A stretch of DNA of 64,000 bases from Paraescarpia echinospica (Eukaryota > Annelida > Polychaeta > Sabellida > Siboglinidae), in contig CM034531.1 of the NCBI GenBank assembly GCA_020002185.1, positions 43,346,367 through 43,410,366 of the forward strand, in the 5' to 3' direction. The position numbers and the translations under genes are program-made. Positions 13,078-23,902 of the stretch are shown piece by piece. Positions within the stretch are counted from its first letter, which is position 1. Each line of letters begins with the position of its first letter. The notes under the pieces are model-generated. The model searched no databases. It was given only the letters and a program-made list of their open reading frames with translations, and had not been told where the DNA came from.

Positions 13078-14272
13078 CTAATGCATTCCAAATAAGCGTA
13101 TATGTATGGCTATTTATTTGGACAAAAAATACCAGCCTGTACGGTCTTATTTGGGTCTGTACACTTATGTAATGTTGGCAGTTGCACCCTATGTTTTTTA
13201 TTTGGGTCTAAGGTTATTTACTGTTGTTAGTTCCACCTTATACAGTTTTTATTAGGCACTACATGTATTTATTTGCATCACCGATACAATGTTCTGAGAA
13301 ATATGTATATATATAAATATTATTCTTGCCGGTGAATCGACGAAGCTGAACATGCAGTGCTCTTCGTTCTTACGGTGACACTGTTTATGCCGGTCACCAC
13401 GCCAATCATGGCAGATAACGATCTTTTCACTAACAAATTGAAAAACTACTCGTATGCACAAAAGGAGCACTTTAAGAACCTGTATGCTAAATATAAAGGT
13501 TTGCTACGTTTTATTGGGATGATGTTGTGGTCAGGGCGTTAATATTATGACTAGTAAATAGTGAATCTCGCAGTTTAGGGCTGAGCAATAAAGCATGATT
13601 AACGACATTTCATAGGCAAATTTGCGACGCGACCAATTCAGGTGGCGCGACGTCACCAGACAACCCTTACTGCAGTAGTGACCTCGATGCTACGCGGCAG
13701 AGCTACATGGTTAACAAGCCATAGTAGATCACTCCATTTATGTATTTAAGGGTGGCAGGCTTGGCGGAATTAACTACATTATCTTAAAGAGTATCCCGCA
13801 GAATTTGGCTTTGTTTCTATTAATGTAATACTAACAATTATAGATATATTTCATTCGCTGTTTTCGACACATATCAGTTAGTGTTAAACTACTAATCACA
13901 AAGACAAACTAAATGGAGCGTTATGTTTGGAGTTTTGTTTCGAAGTTTGATTTAATACACAGTATTATTGTTTGATGTAGGCAACTCCTGTTTGCATATA
14001 ATTATGTTGTTGCATTGTCAAAAATTATAAATACACACATTGCAACTTAATTCCGCCTTACTACTGACTTATACTCTTATTCTGCCCTGTACTTTTATTA
14101 TAATTCCAAGAAATGTCCGCCCTATACTCTTATTCCGCCCTATACTCTTATTATAATTTCGATGTATTTCCACCCTATACTATGTTATTCCGACCTATAC
14201 TCTTATTAAAATTCCGAGGCATGTCCACCCTATACTATTATTCCGACCGTACACTTATTTGGAATGCAATAG
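13078..14272 (+). mobile_element. 1.2-kb TA-flanked DNA transposon, copy 1
   Basis: Bounded by TA (13076-13077 and 14273-14274), with imperfect TIRs: CTAATGCATTCCAAATAAG at the left and the inverse of CTATTGCATTCCAAATAAG at the right. Inside is a short frame starting MADNDLFTNKLKNYSYAQKE at about 13408. The right end has tandem units of the type TACTCTTATTCCGCCCTATA (14060-14260). A second copy lies inverted at 57879-59102. The TA target and short TIRs suggest a Tc1/mariner-mobilised non-autonomous element. The reading-frame remnant could be transposase or captured sequence. Confidence 0.72.
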
Positions 14273-14908
14273 TATGGATTTTGAGATTGACTAATCCTTT
14301 TGTTTGGATGCGCCTCTGAGCTTGGTTTCCAAGGATTTAGGCGCAATAGAAGTTATCTTATTAGTATTGTTAACTTAGTGTTACTTGAGAAGTCGAGTCG
14401 CACAATTTTACATTACTTATTCGATGACAGTGCAGTCACAAGAAGATCATGCGCATGCGTCAGGTGTAGTCGAATCCGTTTTATCGCTCCAATATTTACC
14501 GATATTATTTACGATTTCCAAACGTTTCTCTCGTTCATAAATGAATAAGGCACTCGTATAACTACATCGGAATACAATCCCACGGTTGTAGTTGCAATCT
14601 GACATACCTAAACCAAGTTTTTGACAAATTAGCTTCCCTAACAACCAGCCTAAAACCTACAAAACAAGATGGCGAACTAGTAAACAACGGGTATAAAGCG
14701 CGCGAAACCCAAACCACCCCCAAATCAAATCATAAATCGGTGCATTCTCCTAGTGACAAAGTAAAACCTATGTTATTATCATTACTAGTTCTGTTTATAT
14801 ACTATCAGAAATCAAGCTGAAATAAACAGTAAACACAATAAACTGTATACCAATAAGTGAGTGCATAGACCATTCCATAGTCAGACTGCACACACGGAAG
14901 TGTCGTGT
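14273..14908. other. No gene seen
   Basis: Short stretch between the DNA transposon and the LINE 5' region. No frame with recognisable similarity. Confidence 0.4.
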
Positions 14909-15290
14909 TAGTTGGGTTTTCAGTTTGACTCATGAACCAGTGTGAGCTGGTTCAACATACACACATGTAAATATATACTTTCACATAAAACTTACGTATC
15001 ATACTATTACAAATCCGGATTGTAGGCTGTCGAAAAACAGCAACAACTAGACACTAAACCGTTTACACGGACAGATATTTTATAATTATTTTATATTTAC
15101 TTAGTTGGGTTTTCAGTTTGACTCATGAACCAGTGTGAGCTGGTTCAACATACACACATGTAAATATATACTTTCACATAAAGCTTACATATCATACTAT
15201 TACAAATCCGGATTGTAGGCTGTCAAAAAACAGCAACAACAACAACTAGCCACTAAACCGTTTAGACGGACAGATATTTTATAATTATTT
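14909..15290 (+). repeat. Two tandem 193-bp monomers at the 5' end of the LINE
   Basis: GTTGGGTTTTCAGTTTGACT begins at 14911 and again at 15104. The two units stay almost identical through CCGGATTGTAGGCTGTC and ACAGATATTTTATAATTATT. Tandem 5' monomers immediately upstream of a LINE ORF recall the promoter monomers of rodent L1. Promoter activity here is inference. Confidence 0.75.
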
Positions 15291-15401
15291 ATCTTTTATT
15301 TTTTAGTATTATCTCAGTACACGTTTTAAGTGTGGGTGTGTTTCTTAATAACTACTTGACCGTTTTATCAACTCTAAACCACTACCACTCGAGTTGGTGA
15401 C

Positions 15402-18400
15402 ATGGCAGGCTCCGTACGACATACCTCTACAAGATGCACTTTTAGATGTACCCTGTTCATGATTTTATGTCTGCAGATAACTTTTAGGTTTTTAAATGAT
15501 CCCAATTTAAAAAAATTGGAGAGTTTCCAGAGCAACACAAACGAGACCTATGTCAACGCCAAAGCTAGACAAGACATCCATTCTGTCACGTCCTACTACA
15601 TTTATAGTCCCATATGGAAAACCATAGCCCAATTGAAATGTCTCAAATCCAGCACCTCCACTGGATTACTGATCACTCCTCTACCGTATAAACCCAGGAC
15701 AACAAACATGCTCTCAGGAGATGTTCAACTAAATCCAGGCCCCTCTAAATGTCACTCATGTAAGAAATCACTAAGGTCTAATGCACTCATCCTAACTTGT
15801 AATGATTGTAATAAATCCACACACATCAAATGCGCCAGGATATCCAGACAAGAATTTAACAACACTTACAGAAACCAAAATGTACCATGGCACTGTTCAA
15901 ATTGCTCAGCACCGTGTGGCATTTGCCATGGAGATGTCCTAAATGACCATAAAGCAATTCAGTGCGACCACTGCCTAAACTGGATCCACTCACAATGCTG
16001 TGCAATAGATGACAATGAATACAAACGATTAATAAATTCCTCATGTTCGTGGGCCTGCCCCGAATGCAACAACTTCAACTTCACAAATTCTTTCTTCAGA
16101 GATACAGAAATCCCAACGGCAAATCCCTTTTATCCACTGGACAGTAACTGTCATAACCTAAACGAAACCACCAACAACAATACAACTAATAGCAAGAAAG
16201 CATATAGACCAAAAAAGAGACCAAACTTCAGATGCATCCTCATAAACTGCCAAAGCGTTAAAAAGAAAGCCTCAGACATCGAAGCACTAAACAATCTGCA
16301 TAACCCAGACATCATCTGTGGCACTGAATCATGGTTAGATCCCTCAATAAAAAATGGAGAAATATTCCCAAGCAACTTTAACGTCTTTAGAAAGGACAGA
16401 GAAACAGACACTACTGGAGGGGGGGTATTTCAAATATCAAAAGATGACCTCATAACAAGCCACCTACCAGACCTAGACACTAACAGTGAGAGCATTTGGA
16501 CTGAAACCCAGATAACAGGAATGAAACCAATAATCATGTGTACCCTCTATCGTCCCCCAAATGACTCTCATGGAACTCAAATCGAAGAACTAGACCTAGC
16601 CCTTTCTAAATTAGGTAACAAGATCAACACACATAATGTCATCATTACTGGCGATTTCAACCTCCCTAACATCAATTGGGAAATTCACCAAGTCACAACT
16701 AACAATGGATACAGTACAGCTGCTGCCAATAAATTACTCTCTCTTACAGAGGAACATGGTCTGATCCAACATGTCAAGGAACCCACGCACAGACAGGGAA
16801 ATGCCAACAATATTTTAGATCTTGTCTTCACCAATAGACCTGGGTTAATAAAGAAGATAAATGTAGTAGACGGAATAGCAGACCATAGCACAGTCATTAT
16901 TGATGTAAACATTTCGCCCAAACGCAAACATCGTCCAAAACGTAAAGTCTTCATTAGAAATAAAGCCGACAATATTAACATCCAGAAATCTCTTGAAAAC
17001 TTTACACATGAATACTTCTCTCAAAACCAAAACATGACTGTCAATGACAAGTGGAATCTTGTTTCCACGAAAATCATCAACATTATGAACCAATATGTAC
17101 CGCACCGACTTACTACTTCAAGACACAATCTTCCCTGGTTCAATAAAGATTTAAAGAAAATGTGCAAAATAAAGAAACAGCTATATAACAAAGCAAAAAG
17201 AACTAGAAATCCAGAAGACTGGAAAGAATTCTGTGACATCAGGAGAAACATGCATAAACACCTTCGTTCTGCTAGACTATCCTACATAAGTCAATTCCTG
17301 ACAACAACAATAACAGAGAAACCTAAATCATTTTGGAGCTTCATTTCTAAACTTAGACAGGATAACCAGGGTATTGGGGACCTTAACATTGCTGGTAACA
17401 TCATTAGCGACGACAAACATAAAGCAGAAGCCTTAAACAATCAGTTCCAAAGTGTCTTCACACACGAAGGAAATTCCACCCCACCAGATATGGCCAGAAG
17501 TCCACATGGAGAAATCCCCAAACTAACAATTACACTTAAAGGAGTACTTGATCAACTTTCCAAAATTAACATTTCTAAATCGCAAGGACCAGATGGCATT
17601 CCACCATGGTTCTTAAACAGATATGCCTCTCATCTAGCACCAGTAATACATGACATTTTCCAATCATCTGTTGACTCTGGACAAGTCCCCAATACCTGGA
17701 AAGAAGCCAATGTAACAGCAATTTTTAAGAAAGGAAGTAGAGCAGAAACATCTAACTACAGACCAATATCCTTAACACCTGTGGTTTCTAAACTTCTTGA
17801 ACACATCATACATAGTCACATTATGAAACATCTTGAACAGCACCACATTCTAACTGACCACCAACATGGCTTCCGTGCCAAAAGATCAACTGAAACACAA
17901 TTAATTCAAACAATCCATGACATAAGCAAATCACTTGATGAGAAGAAATCTGTAGACATGGCCATCCTTGACTTCACCAAAGCATTCGATAGAGTTCCAC
18001 ATAAAAGATTAATCCACAAACTCAAACACTATGGCATCACAGGCCCAATATCATCATGGATAAATAGCTTCCTTACAGGAAGAACTCAACAGGTCGTTAT
18101 AAATGGATCTAAGTCAACATCAACTCAAGTCATTTCTGGGGTACCACGGGGCACAGTACTGGGGCCCCTACTTTTCCTACTTTACATAAATGACCTGCCA
18201 GACAATCTTTCCTCAACTGTTCGCCTTTTTGCAGACGACTGCCTGTTATATTCACCGATTAAAACTGACCAAGACACATCTGTCCTCCAAAACGATCTGC
18301 TCAAACTTGAGAAATGGCAACACACGTCGCTTATGAAATTCAACCCCACTAAATGTTATACAATGACAATAGCCTCAAGAAAACCGACACCAAATCTCTA

Positions 18401-19034
18401 CACATTCTGCGGACAACAACTTAAATCTGTTGAATCACACTGTTATCTTGGCATACATATATCAAATACATTAAATTGGACAATACAAAGCAACTCAGTC
18501 ACAAAAAAAGCACAACAGACATTGGGAATGATTAGAAGAAATTTAAATAAATGCCCAACCCAAATCAAGTCCATAGCCTACACAACCCTTGTCCGCCCCA
18601 TACTTGAATATGCGTCAGCATCATGGGATCCACATTGCCTAAGAAATATCAAACTCATAGAAAGAACCCAGAGACAAGCCGCCAGATTTTGTAAGAACAA
18701 CTATTCTAGAGAGCCTGGAACGGTAACACAACTCCTTAAAGATCTCCAGTGGGACACCCTCCAATCACGAAGAAAAACCCAAAGACTTAGCATATTATAT
18801 AAAATGGAACATAACCTCATAGATATCCCACTAGATCAATACACCAAACGCAACACCAGATGCTCACGTAAACATAATAAACAGTTAGTACAAATCAGGC
18901 ACTCGACAAACATATTTGGAAACAGCTTTTTCCCAGTCACAATAAAAGAGTGGAATTCTCTACCTCCAAGCATTGTATCAAGTACGTCACTGAATTCATT
19001 CCAGATTAGCCTAGCCCAACATGTAAAAAATTAA
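15402..19034 (+). CDS. Non-LTR retrotransposon polyprotein: PHD-like fingers, EEP endonuclease, reverse transcriptase (CR1/Jockey superfamily)
   Basis: An intact 1,210-residue frame. In order: an N-terminal segment of about 105 residues; a 2A-like GDVQLNPGP at 106-114; two Cys/His-rich PHD-like fingers (CHSCKKS...WHCSNC at about 117-168 and CGICHGD...WACPEC to about 220); an EEP endonuclease with INCQSVKKK, GTESWLDP, ITGDFNLP and DHSTVIID; then reverse transcriptase with ISKSQGPDGIP, NYRPISLTP, HGFRAKRST, SGVPRGTVLGP and the catalytic FADD; then the usual C-terminal HCYLGIHIS...LEYASASWDP region. The protein nicks target DNA and copies its own RNA there. No stop or frameshift is seen, so this copy may be recent. 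The first ATG (15402) is preceded by tandem monomers. Clade assignment (CR1/L2-like) is by motif order only. Confidence 0.92.
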   Translation: MAGSVRHTSTRCTFRCTLFMILCLQITFRFLNDPNLKKLESFQSNTNETYVNAKARQDIHSVTSYYIYSPIWKTIAQLKCLKSSTSTGLLITPLPYKPRTTNMLSGDVQLNPGPSKCHSCKKSLRSNALILTCNDCNKSTHIKCARISRQEFNNTYRNQNVPWHCSNCSAPCGICHGDVLNDHKAIQCDHCLNWIHSQCCAIDDNEYKRLINSSCSWACPECNNFNFTNSFFRDTEIPTANPFYPLDSNCHNLNETTNNNTTNSKKAYRPKKRPNFRCILINCQSVKKKASDIEALNNLHNPDIICGTESWLDPSIKNGEIFPSNFNVFRKDRETDTTGGGVFQISKDDLITSHLPDLDTNSESIWTETQITGMKPIIMCTLYRPPNDSHGTQIEELDLALSKLGNKINTHNVIITGDFNLPNINWEIHQVTTNNGYSTAAANKLLSLTEEHGLIQHVKEPTHRQGNANNILDLVFTNRPGLIKKINVVDGIADHSTVIIDVNISPKRKHRPKRKVFIRNKADNINIQKSLENFTHEYFSQNQNMTVNDKWNLVSTKIINIMNQYVPHRLTTSRHNLPWFNKDLKKMCKIKKQLYNKAKRTRNPEDWKEFCDIRRNMHKHLRSARLSYISQFLTTTITEKPKSFWSFISKLRQDNQGIGDLNIAGNIISDDKHKAEALNNQFQSVFTHEGNSTPPDMARSPHGEIPKLTITLKGVLDQLSKINISKSQGPDGIPPWFLNRYASHLAPVIHDIFQSSVDSGQVPNTWKEANVTAIFKKGSRAETSNYRPISLTPVVSKLLEHIIHSHIMKHLEQHHILTDHQHGFRAKRSTETQLIQTIHDISKSLDEKKSVDMAILDFTKAFDRVPHKRLIHKLKHYGITGPISSWINSFLTGRTQQVVINGSKSTSTQVISGVPRGTVLGPLLFLLYINDLPDNLSSTVRLFADDCLLYSPIKTDQDTSVLQNDLLKLEKWQHTSLMKFNPTKCYTMTIASRKPTPNLYTFCGQQLKSVESHCYLGIHISNTLNWTIQSNSVTKKAQQTLGMIRRNLNKCPTQIKSIAYTTLVRPILEYASASWDPHCLRNIKLIERTQRQAARFCKNNYSREPGTVTQLLKDLQWDTLQSRRKTQRLSILYKMEHNLIDIPLDQYTKRNTRCSRKHNKQLVQIRHSTNIFGNSFFPVTIKEWNSLPPSIVSSTSLNSFQISLAQHVKN
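15717..15743 (+). other. 2A-like ribosome-skipping motif in the LINE ORF
   Basis: Encodes GDVQLNPGP, matching the 2A consensus D(V/I)ExNPGP except Q for E. Translation would be split between the last G and P, releasing residues 1-113 and starting the downstream protein at P114, just before the first finger. 2A-like sequences are known in non-LTR elements of sea urchins and other invertebrates. Confidence 0.7.
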
Positions 19035-19799
19035 TCCATAAGAGCCACCATGCGCACTGGCGTGATGTGTCCATAGGACATTTTGCCAGTCAAAATACAG
19101 ATAGAACTCTTTAACGATCACGTGAGAGGACCGTCGCATCGCCATTCTCAATCGAAGCCGATGTGCATTTCTTCGTAACCTTTGTCTTTACGTTACTTTA
19201 TCATTCTTCTTCTCCGATTCTATTCATGCGGTGTGCTATCACATTTTATACGCTTCGCGTTACACGCTGCACATCTGCGCCTCGACGGTGATTACATTTC
19301 TAGGTTCTGATTTATGTAGTTTCACCTTCACAGTGATTTCGAAGCCGAGGCGATTGATTTAATATTTTATTCTCTTTGACACTATCTGACGACGCGTCAT
19401 CGCGCCGGTCTCTCTGCGGGTATTATTTCTTGGACATAGTTTTGTCACTAAATTTCTACTGTACTGTCATACACACGGCATTAGGAATGCGGGGCTTGAT
19501 CCACTGTTGGCGGATTTGGATATGCGGGGTCAATCTGGGGCCCGCTTGCCTTTAGCACAAGCGGTCATTCGTGACGTACAGTTCTTTCTTTCATTCTTTT
19601 GACTGTTTCCTTTTGCAAATTGGCGGAAATTATTTGAATTGCACTATCTGAGACATTTTGCAAGTTGCCCGGGATTCCAATAATTTATGTGGAGTCGCTC
19701 AGGTGGGAATTTGTTAGTTGTTATAAAGAGTACAATCTTCGTGGACGGGAAGCTGAGATCGACCACCGTGGCCCGTCGATTTAGTCGATGACGTCATCA
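19035..19799. other. LINE 3' region and unassigned sequence up to the assembly gap
   Basis: 19061-19096 is the inverted counterpart of 5505-5540. No gene is supported in the remainder. Confidence 0.4.
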
Positions 19800-20799
19800 N
19801 NNNNNNNNNNNNNNNNNNNNNNNNNNNNNNNNNNNNNNNNNNNNNNNNNNNNNNNNNNNNNNNNNNNNNNNNNNNNNNNNNNNNNNNNNNNNNNNNNNNN
19901 NNNNNNNNNNNNNNNNNNNNNNNNNNNNNNNNNNNNNNNNNNNNNNNNNNNNNNNNNNNNNNNNNNNNNNNNNNNNNNNNNNNNNNNNNNNNNNNNNNNN
20001 NNNNNNNNNNNNNNNNNNNNNNNNNNNNNNNNNNNNNNNNNNNNNNNNNNNNNNNNNNNNNNNNNNNNNNNNNNNNNNNNNNNNNNNNNNNNNNNNNNNN
20101 NNNNNNNNNNNNNNNNNNNNNNNNNNNNNNNNNNNNNNNNNNNNNNNNNNNNNNNNNNNNNNNNNNNNNNNNNNNNNNNNNNNNNNNNNNNNNNNNNNNN
20201 NNNNNNNNNNNNNNNNNNNNNNNNNNNNNNNNNNNNNNNNNNNNNNNNNNNNNNNNNNNNNNNNNNNNNNNNNNNNNNNNNNNNNNNNNNNNNNNNNNNN
20301 NNNNNNNNNNNNNNNNNNNNNNNNNNNNNNNNNNNNNNNNNNNNNNNNNNNNNNNNNNNNNNNNNNNNNNNNNNNNNNNNNNNNNNNNNNNNNNNNNNNN
20401 NNNNNNNNNNNNNNNNNNNNNNNNNNNNNNNNNNNNNNNNNNNNNNNNNNNNNNNNNNNNNNNNNNNNNNNNNNNNNNNNNNNNNNNNNNNNNNNNNNNN
20501 NNNNNNNNNNNNNNNNNNNNNNNNNNNNNNNNNNNNNNNNNNNNNNNNNNNNNNNNNNNNNNNNNNNNNNNNNNNNNNNNNNNNNNNNNNNNNNNNNNNN
20601 NNNNNNNNNNNNNNNNNNNNNNNNNNNNNNNNNNNNNNNNNNNNNNNNNNNNNNNNNNNNNNNNNNNNNNNNNNNNNNNNNNNNNNNNNNNNNNNNNNNN
20701 NNNNNNNNNNNNNNNNNNNNNNNNNNNNNNNNNNNNNNNNNNNNNNNNNNNNNNNNNNNNNNNNNNNNNNNNNNNNNNNNNNNNNNNNNNNNNNNNNNN
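19800..20799. other. Assembly gap (1,000 N)
   Basis: Exactly 1,000 unresolved bases, a conventional scaffold gap of unknown true size. The missing 3' exons of the transglutaminase gene may be here. Confidence 0.99.
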
Positions 20800-21131
20800 G
20801 TAGAACCACGTGGCATCCTTTTCTGTAAAAGATACATGGGTGTATATATTACTTCTTAACATCTACCTATCAAACGTTTCCTCTTCGTAGATTTAGCGAT
20901 CAATCTGTAATTATAAAGCTTGTTCCGATCTGCACTGCTTTCATCGAAAAATCTTCCGGTCAACGTTGCGTGATGAAACCGCTTAATATACTAATAGCCT
21001 ATCTTAGTTAACAACAATACATTATATTCCATAAAATATGTATTGTCCATTGTCGTGTTTGGTCAAGAAGGTTCAACCGTATTAAGGCAGCAATATTAAT
21101 TAGATCGTTTACATTATCGTCGCATACGTAC
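20800..21131. other. Transglutaminase intron or 3' flank, no exon seen
   Basis: Lies downstream (in gene direction) of the donor at 21126-21131. No continuation of the C-terminal beta-barrel is recognisable before the gap. Confidence 0.4.
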
Positions 21132-21333
21132 GTTCGCCCGGCTCTAGGTCGACTTCCATGGTTTTCTCGCCGAGTTCTTCGGCCGGAACGCCCGTGTAGT
21201 ACCGGGCCGTGGCACACATGACGACAGTCACGTGACGCGGCTGCGAACTGGTGTTCTTGGCACTCAACACCACTGTCACGTCACCATTCGAAGCAGTCTC
21301 GCTTTCACAACTGATGCCAACATCGTGGGTCTT
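21132..21333 (-). CDS. TGM: Transglutaminase exon: beta-barrel 1
   Basis: 202 nt. Acceptor CAG at 21334-21336; donor GTACGT at 21126-21131. Encodes [20 protein letters not shown] and TARYYTGV, typical of the first C-terminal Ig-like barrel. It ends with one base of a split codon, so more exons must follow. Confidence 0.85.
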
Positions 21334-23869
21334 CTGCAACGCAAAGACCAGTCAAGTACTGTATTCCAACAGGTACAAACCTACAAAAAAGCTACAAAAG
21401 GTAAAAGCTAAACGTCCAGACAGCGGTAATGTGGAGTCACTGACAACGTTCGTGATCCGCACTGTGTTAAGTTTGTCGAGCACCGCTGTCTCACTAAGAT
21501 TGTAATCAAATACTAAGCCAGGTCAAATATAAGCCAATTGTTGATTCCCTAAACAATGATAAACAGTGTATAGCCCAACGGGCCAACCATAAACTGACCA
21601 TGCTATTACTGAAGCAGTCAAATCGTGAAAGATTCAAGATAGCTCTCATTGTAAAACCTAATAAAATCACAATTTGCAAGGGATCAGATATGTATATGTT
21701 ATGATTTTATTATTAATCACGGTTTAGTTTATACGTAATTTATTTTGTATTTATATATATATATATATATATATATAAGTATATTTAAACATATATAACA
21801 AGTATATTGAACCCTCCTAACATGTGATTTGAATATAATTTGTGTAATGTTCAAACAATGAAATTGTTTTCAATTCCATTTCTGAAAGCACTTCGTAAAT
21901 GTACACTTATTTCTTTACAATAATACGCCCTCCAGGCATGTTACAGAAGATATGGATGTGCCGACGACCATCCTCGCAAGCCAGATACTGAGACTTGTGT
22001 AATCAGCAGCGCCCCCCGGCGCGCGAGGATGCGATAGACGGGTCTTACCTTGATATTGTACAACGTCTCGAGGGCCTTGCGTCGGGTACTGTGCTGACTG
22101 ACATTCTTGACCACCTCACGTTCCTGGGCGCTCCCTGCCAGACAAACCCGCTCATTACTTTCTAATGTCCAGTACACCTGCACATTGCCCGTCAGACGAA
22201 CTAAGCGTGACTTTTATCCATGCTTTATTCCTTGCATTTCTGTGGAGCGGCAAAAACGCTGCCGATGGCAGAACGATTTATATAACGTCCCTTGATTTTC
22301 GAAACACGTTAGGGAGGCCTGCTTTTGTGGAATGTTTAGTTTTAAGTTGTATATATTCTTTTTCGAGATTTTCTCCACCGAGGGGTCATAGCTCAGGATG
22401 TCTACTGGACCATGTACCAAAAGCTTCTCCCCTCCATTATGTAATATAAATGCAATGCGCAGCGAAACTGAAGTCATCCATTCATTCATGCAGTGTTAGT
22501 CCTATTGGCAGATTTCTTTTAAATGGTGGTAATACCAAAAGCATCGCAAGGGTTGCTCCATTTGGGTGGAATGCAAATGTAGTCGCTATACAAGAGAACA
22601 GCATGCATGTCAATTTTCCGTCATTCGTACGGATGCTCCGTCATTTTGACAAAGCCGCACAACCCTCATCCACCATTCACTCTGCCTCACCCACCATTTA
22701 CTCTGCCTCACCCACCAATCACTGCCTCACCCGCCATCCACTCTGCCTCACCCGCCATTAGCTCTGCCTCACCCGCCATTCGCTCTGCCTCACCCACCAT
22801 TTACTCTGCCTCACCCACCAATCACTGCCTCACCCGCCATCCACTCTGCCTCACCCGCCATCCACTCTGCCTCACCCGCCATTCGCTCTGCCTCACCCAC
22901 CATTCACGCTGCCTCAATAACTGCCTCAGCTACCGTTCACTCTGCCACACGAACGGCATCACCCACCGTTCACTTTGCTCAACCACCATTCACTCTGCCT
23001 CACCCGCCATTCACTCTGCCTCAACCACCATTCACTCTGCCTCCCCCCACCATTCATTCTACCTCACCCACCATTGACTTTGCCTCACCCGTCATTCACT
23101 CTGCCTTACCCACCATTCACTCTGCTTCATCCACCATTCACTATGACCCACTAACTGCCTCACCCACCATTCATCCTAACCTACCACCTGTTCCACCCAC
23201 CGTTCACCCTACAACATAACCCGTCTCACACATCATTCATCCTATCCTACAACCTGCTCCACCCACCATTCATCCTACCCCACAACCTGTCTCACACATC
23301 ATGCAACCTGCCCCACAACCTGTCTCACACATCATGCACCCTAACCCACAACCTTCTCCACCCACCATTCATCCTACCCCACAACCTGTCTCACACATCA
23401 TGCAACCTGCCCCACAACCTGTCTCACACATCATGCACCCTAACCCACAACCTTTTCCGCCCACCATTCACCCTACCCCACAACTTGTCTCACACACCAT
23501 GCACCCTACCCCATAACTTGTCGCACGCACCATGCACCCTATCCAACAACCACCATTCACCCACTGTCCAGCGTGCCCCACCTTCCGGGTGTTTGTAGTT
23601 GGCCGTGATGTCGGCCCGTTCGTTCGAGCCGACCGCCTTGGTGCTGATGAAGGAGCCGACACACTTGGGGTTGTCGTCGACGGCCACCAAGTCTCCGTCC
23701 GGCTTCATTATCCATGTGATGCGGTCACCGTTCACCTCGGCGAAGATAAACTTGGTATCGTATGGAAGGAAGATGTTCCCGTCTCGAACTGAGTTCACGG
23801 ACGCAGGACCGCACCTCATGCGACCTGACGTACAAACAATGCATGTACTTCTAAGTGTATGTATGCGTG

Positions 23870-23902
<33 letters not shown>

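Noticed and set aside
19714..20862. Long open frames of several hundred residues on both strands
   Set aside because: They consist of unknown residues translated from the 1,000-N gap and carry no information.
22607..23516. Open frames rich in SASPAIHS and [11 protein letters not shown] repeats
   Set aside because: Translation of the intronic minisatellite; no start context, and it lies between two phase-matched transglutaminase exons.
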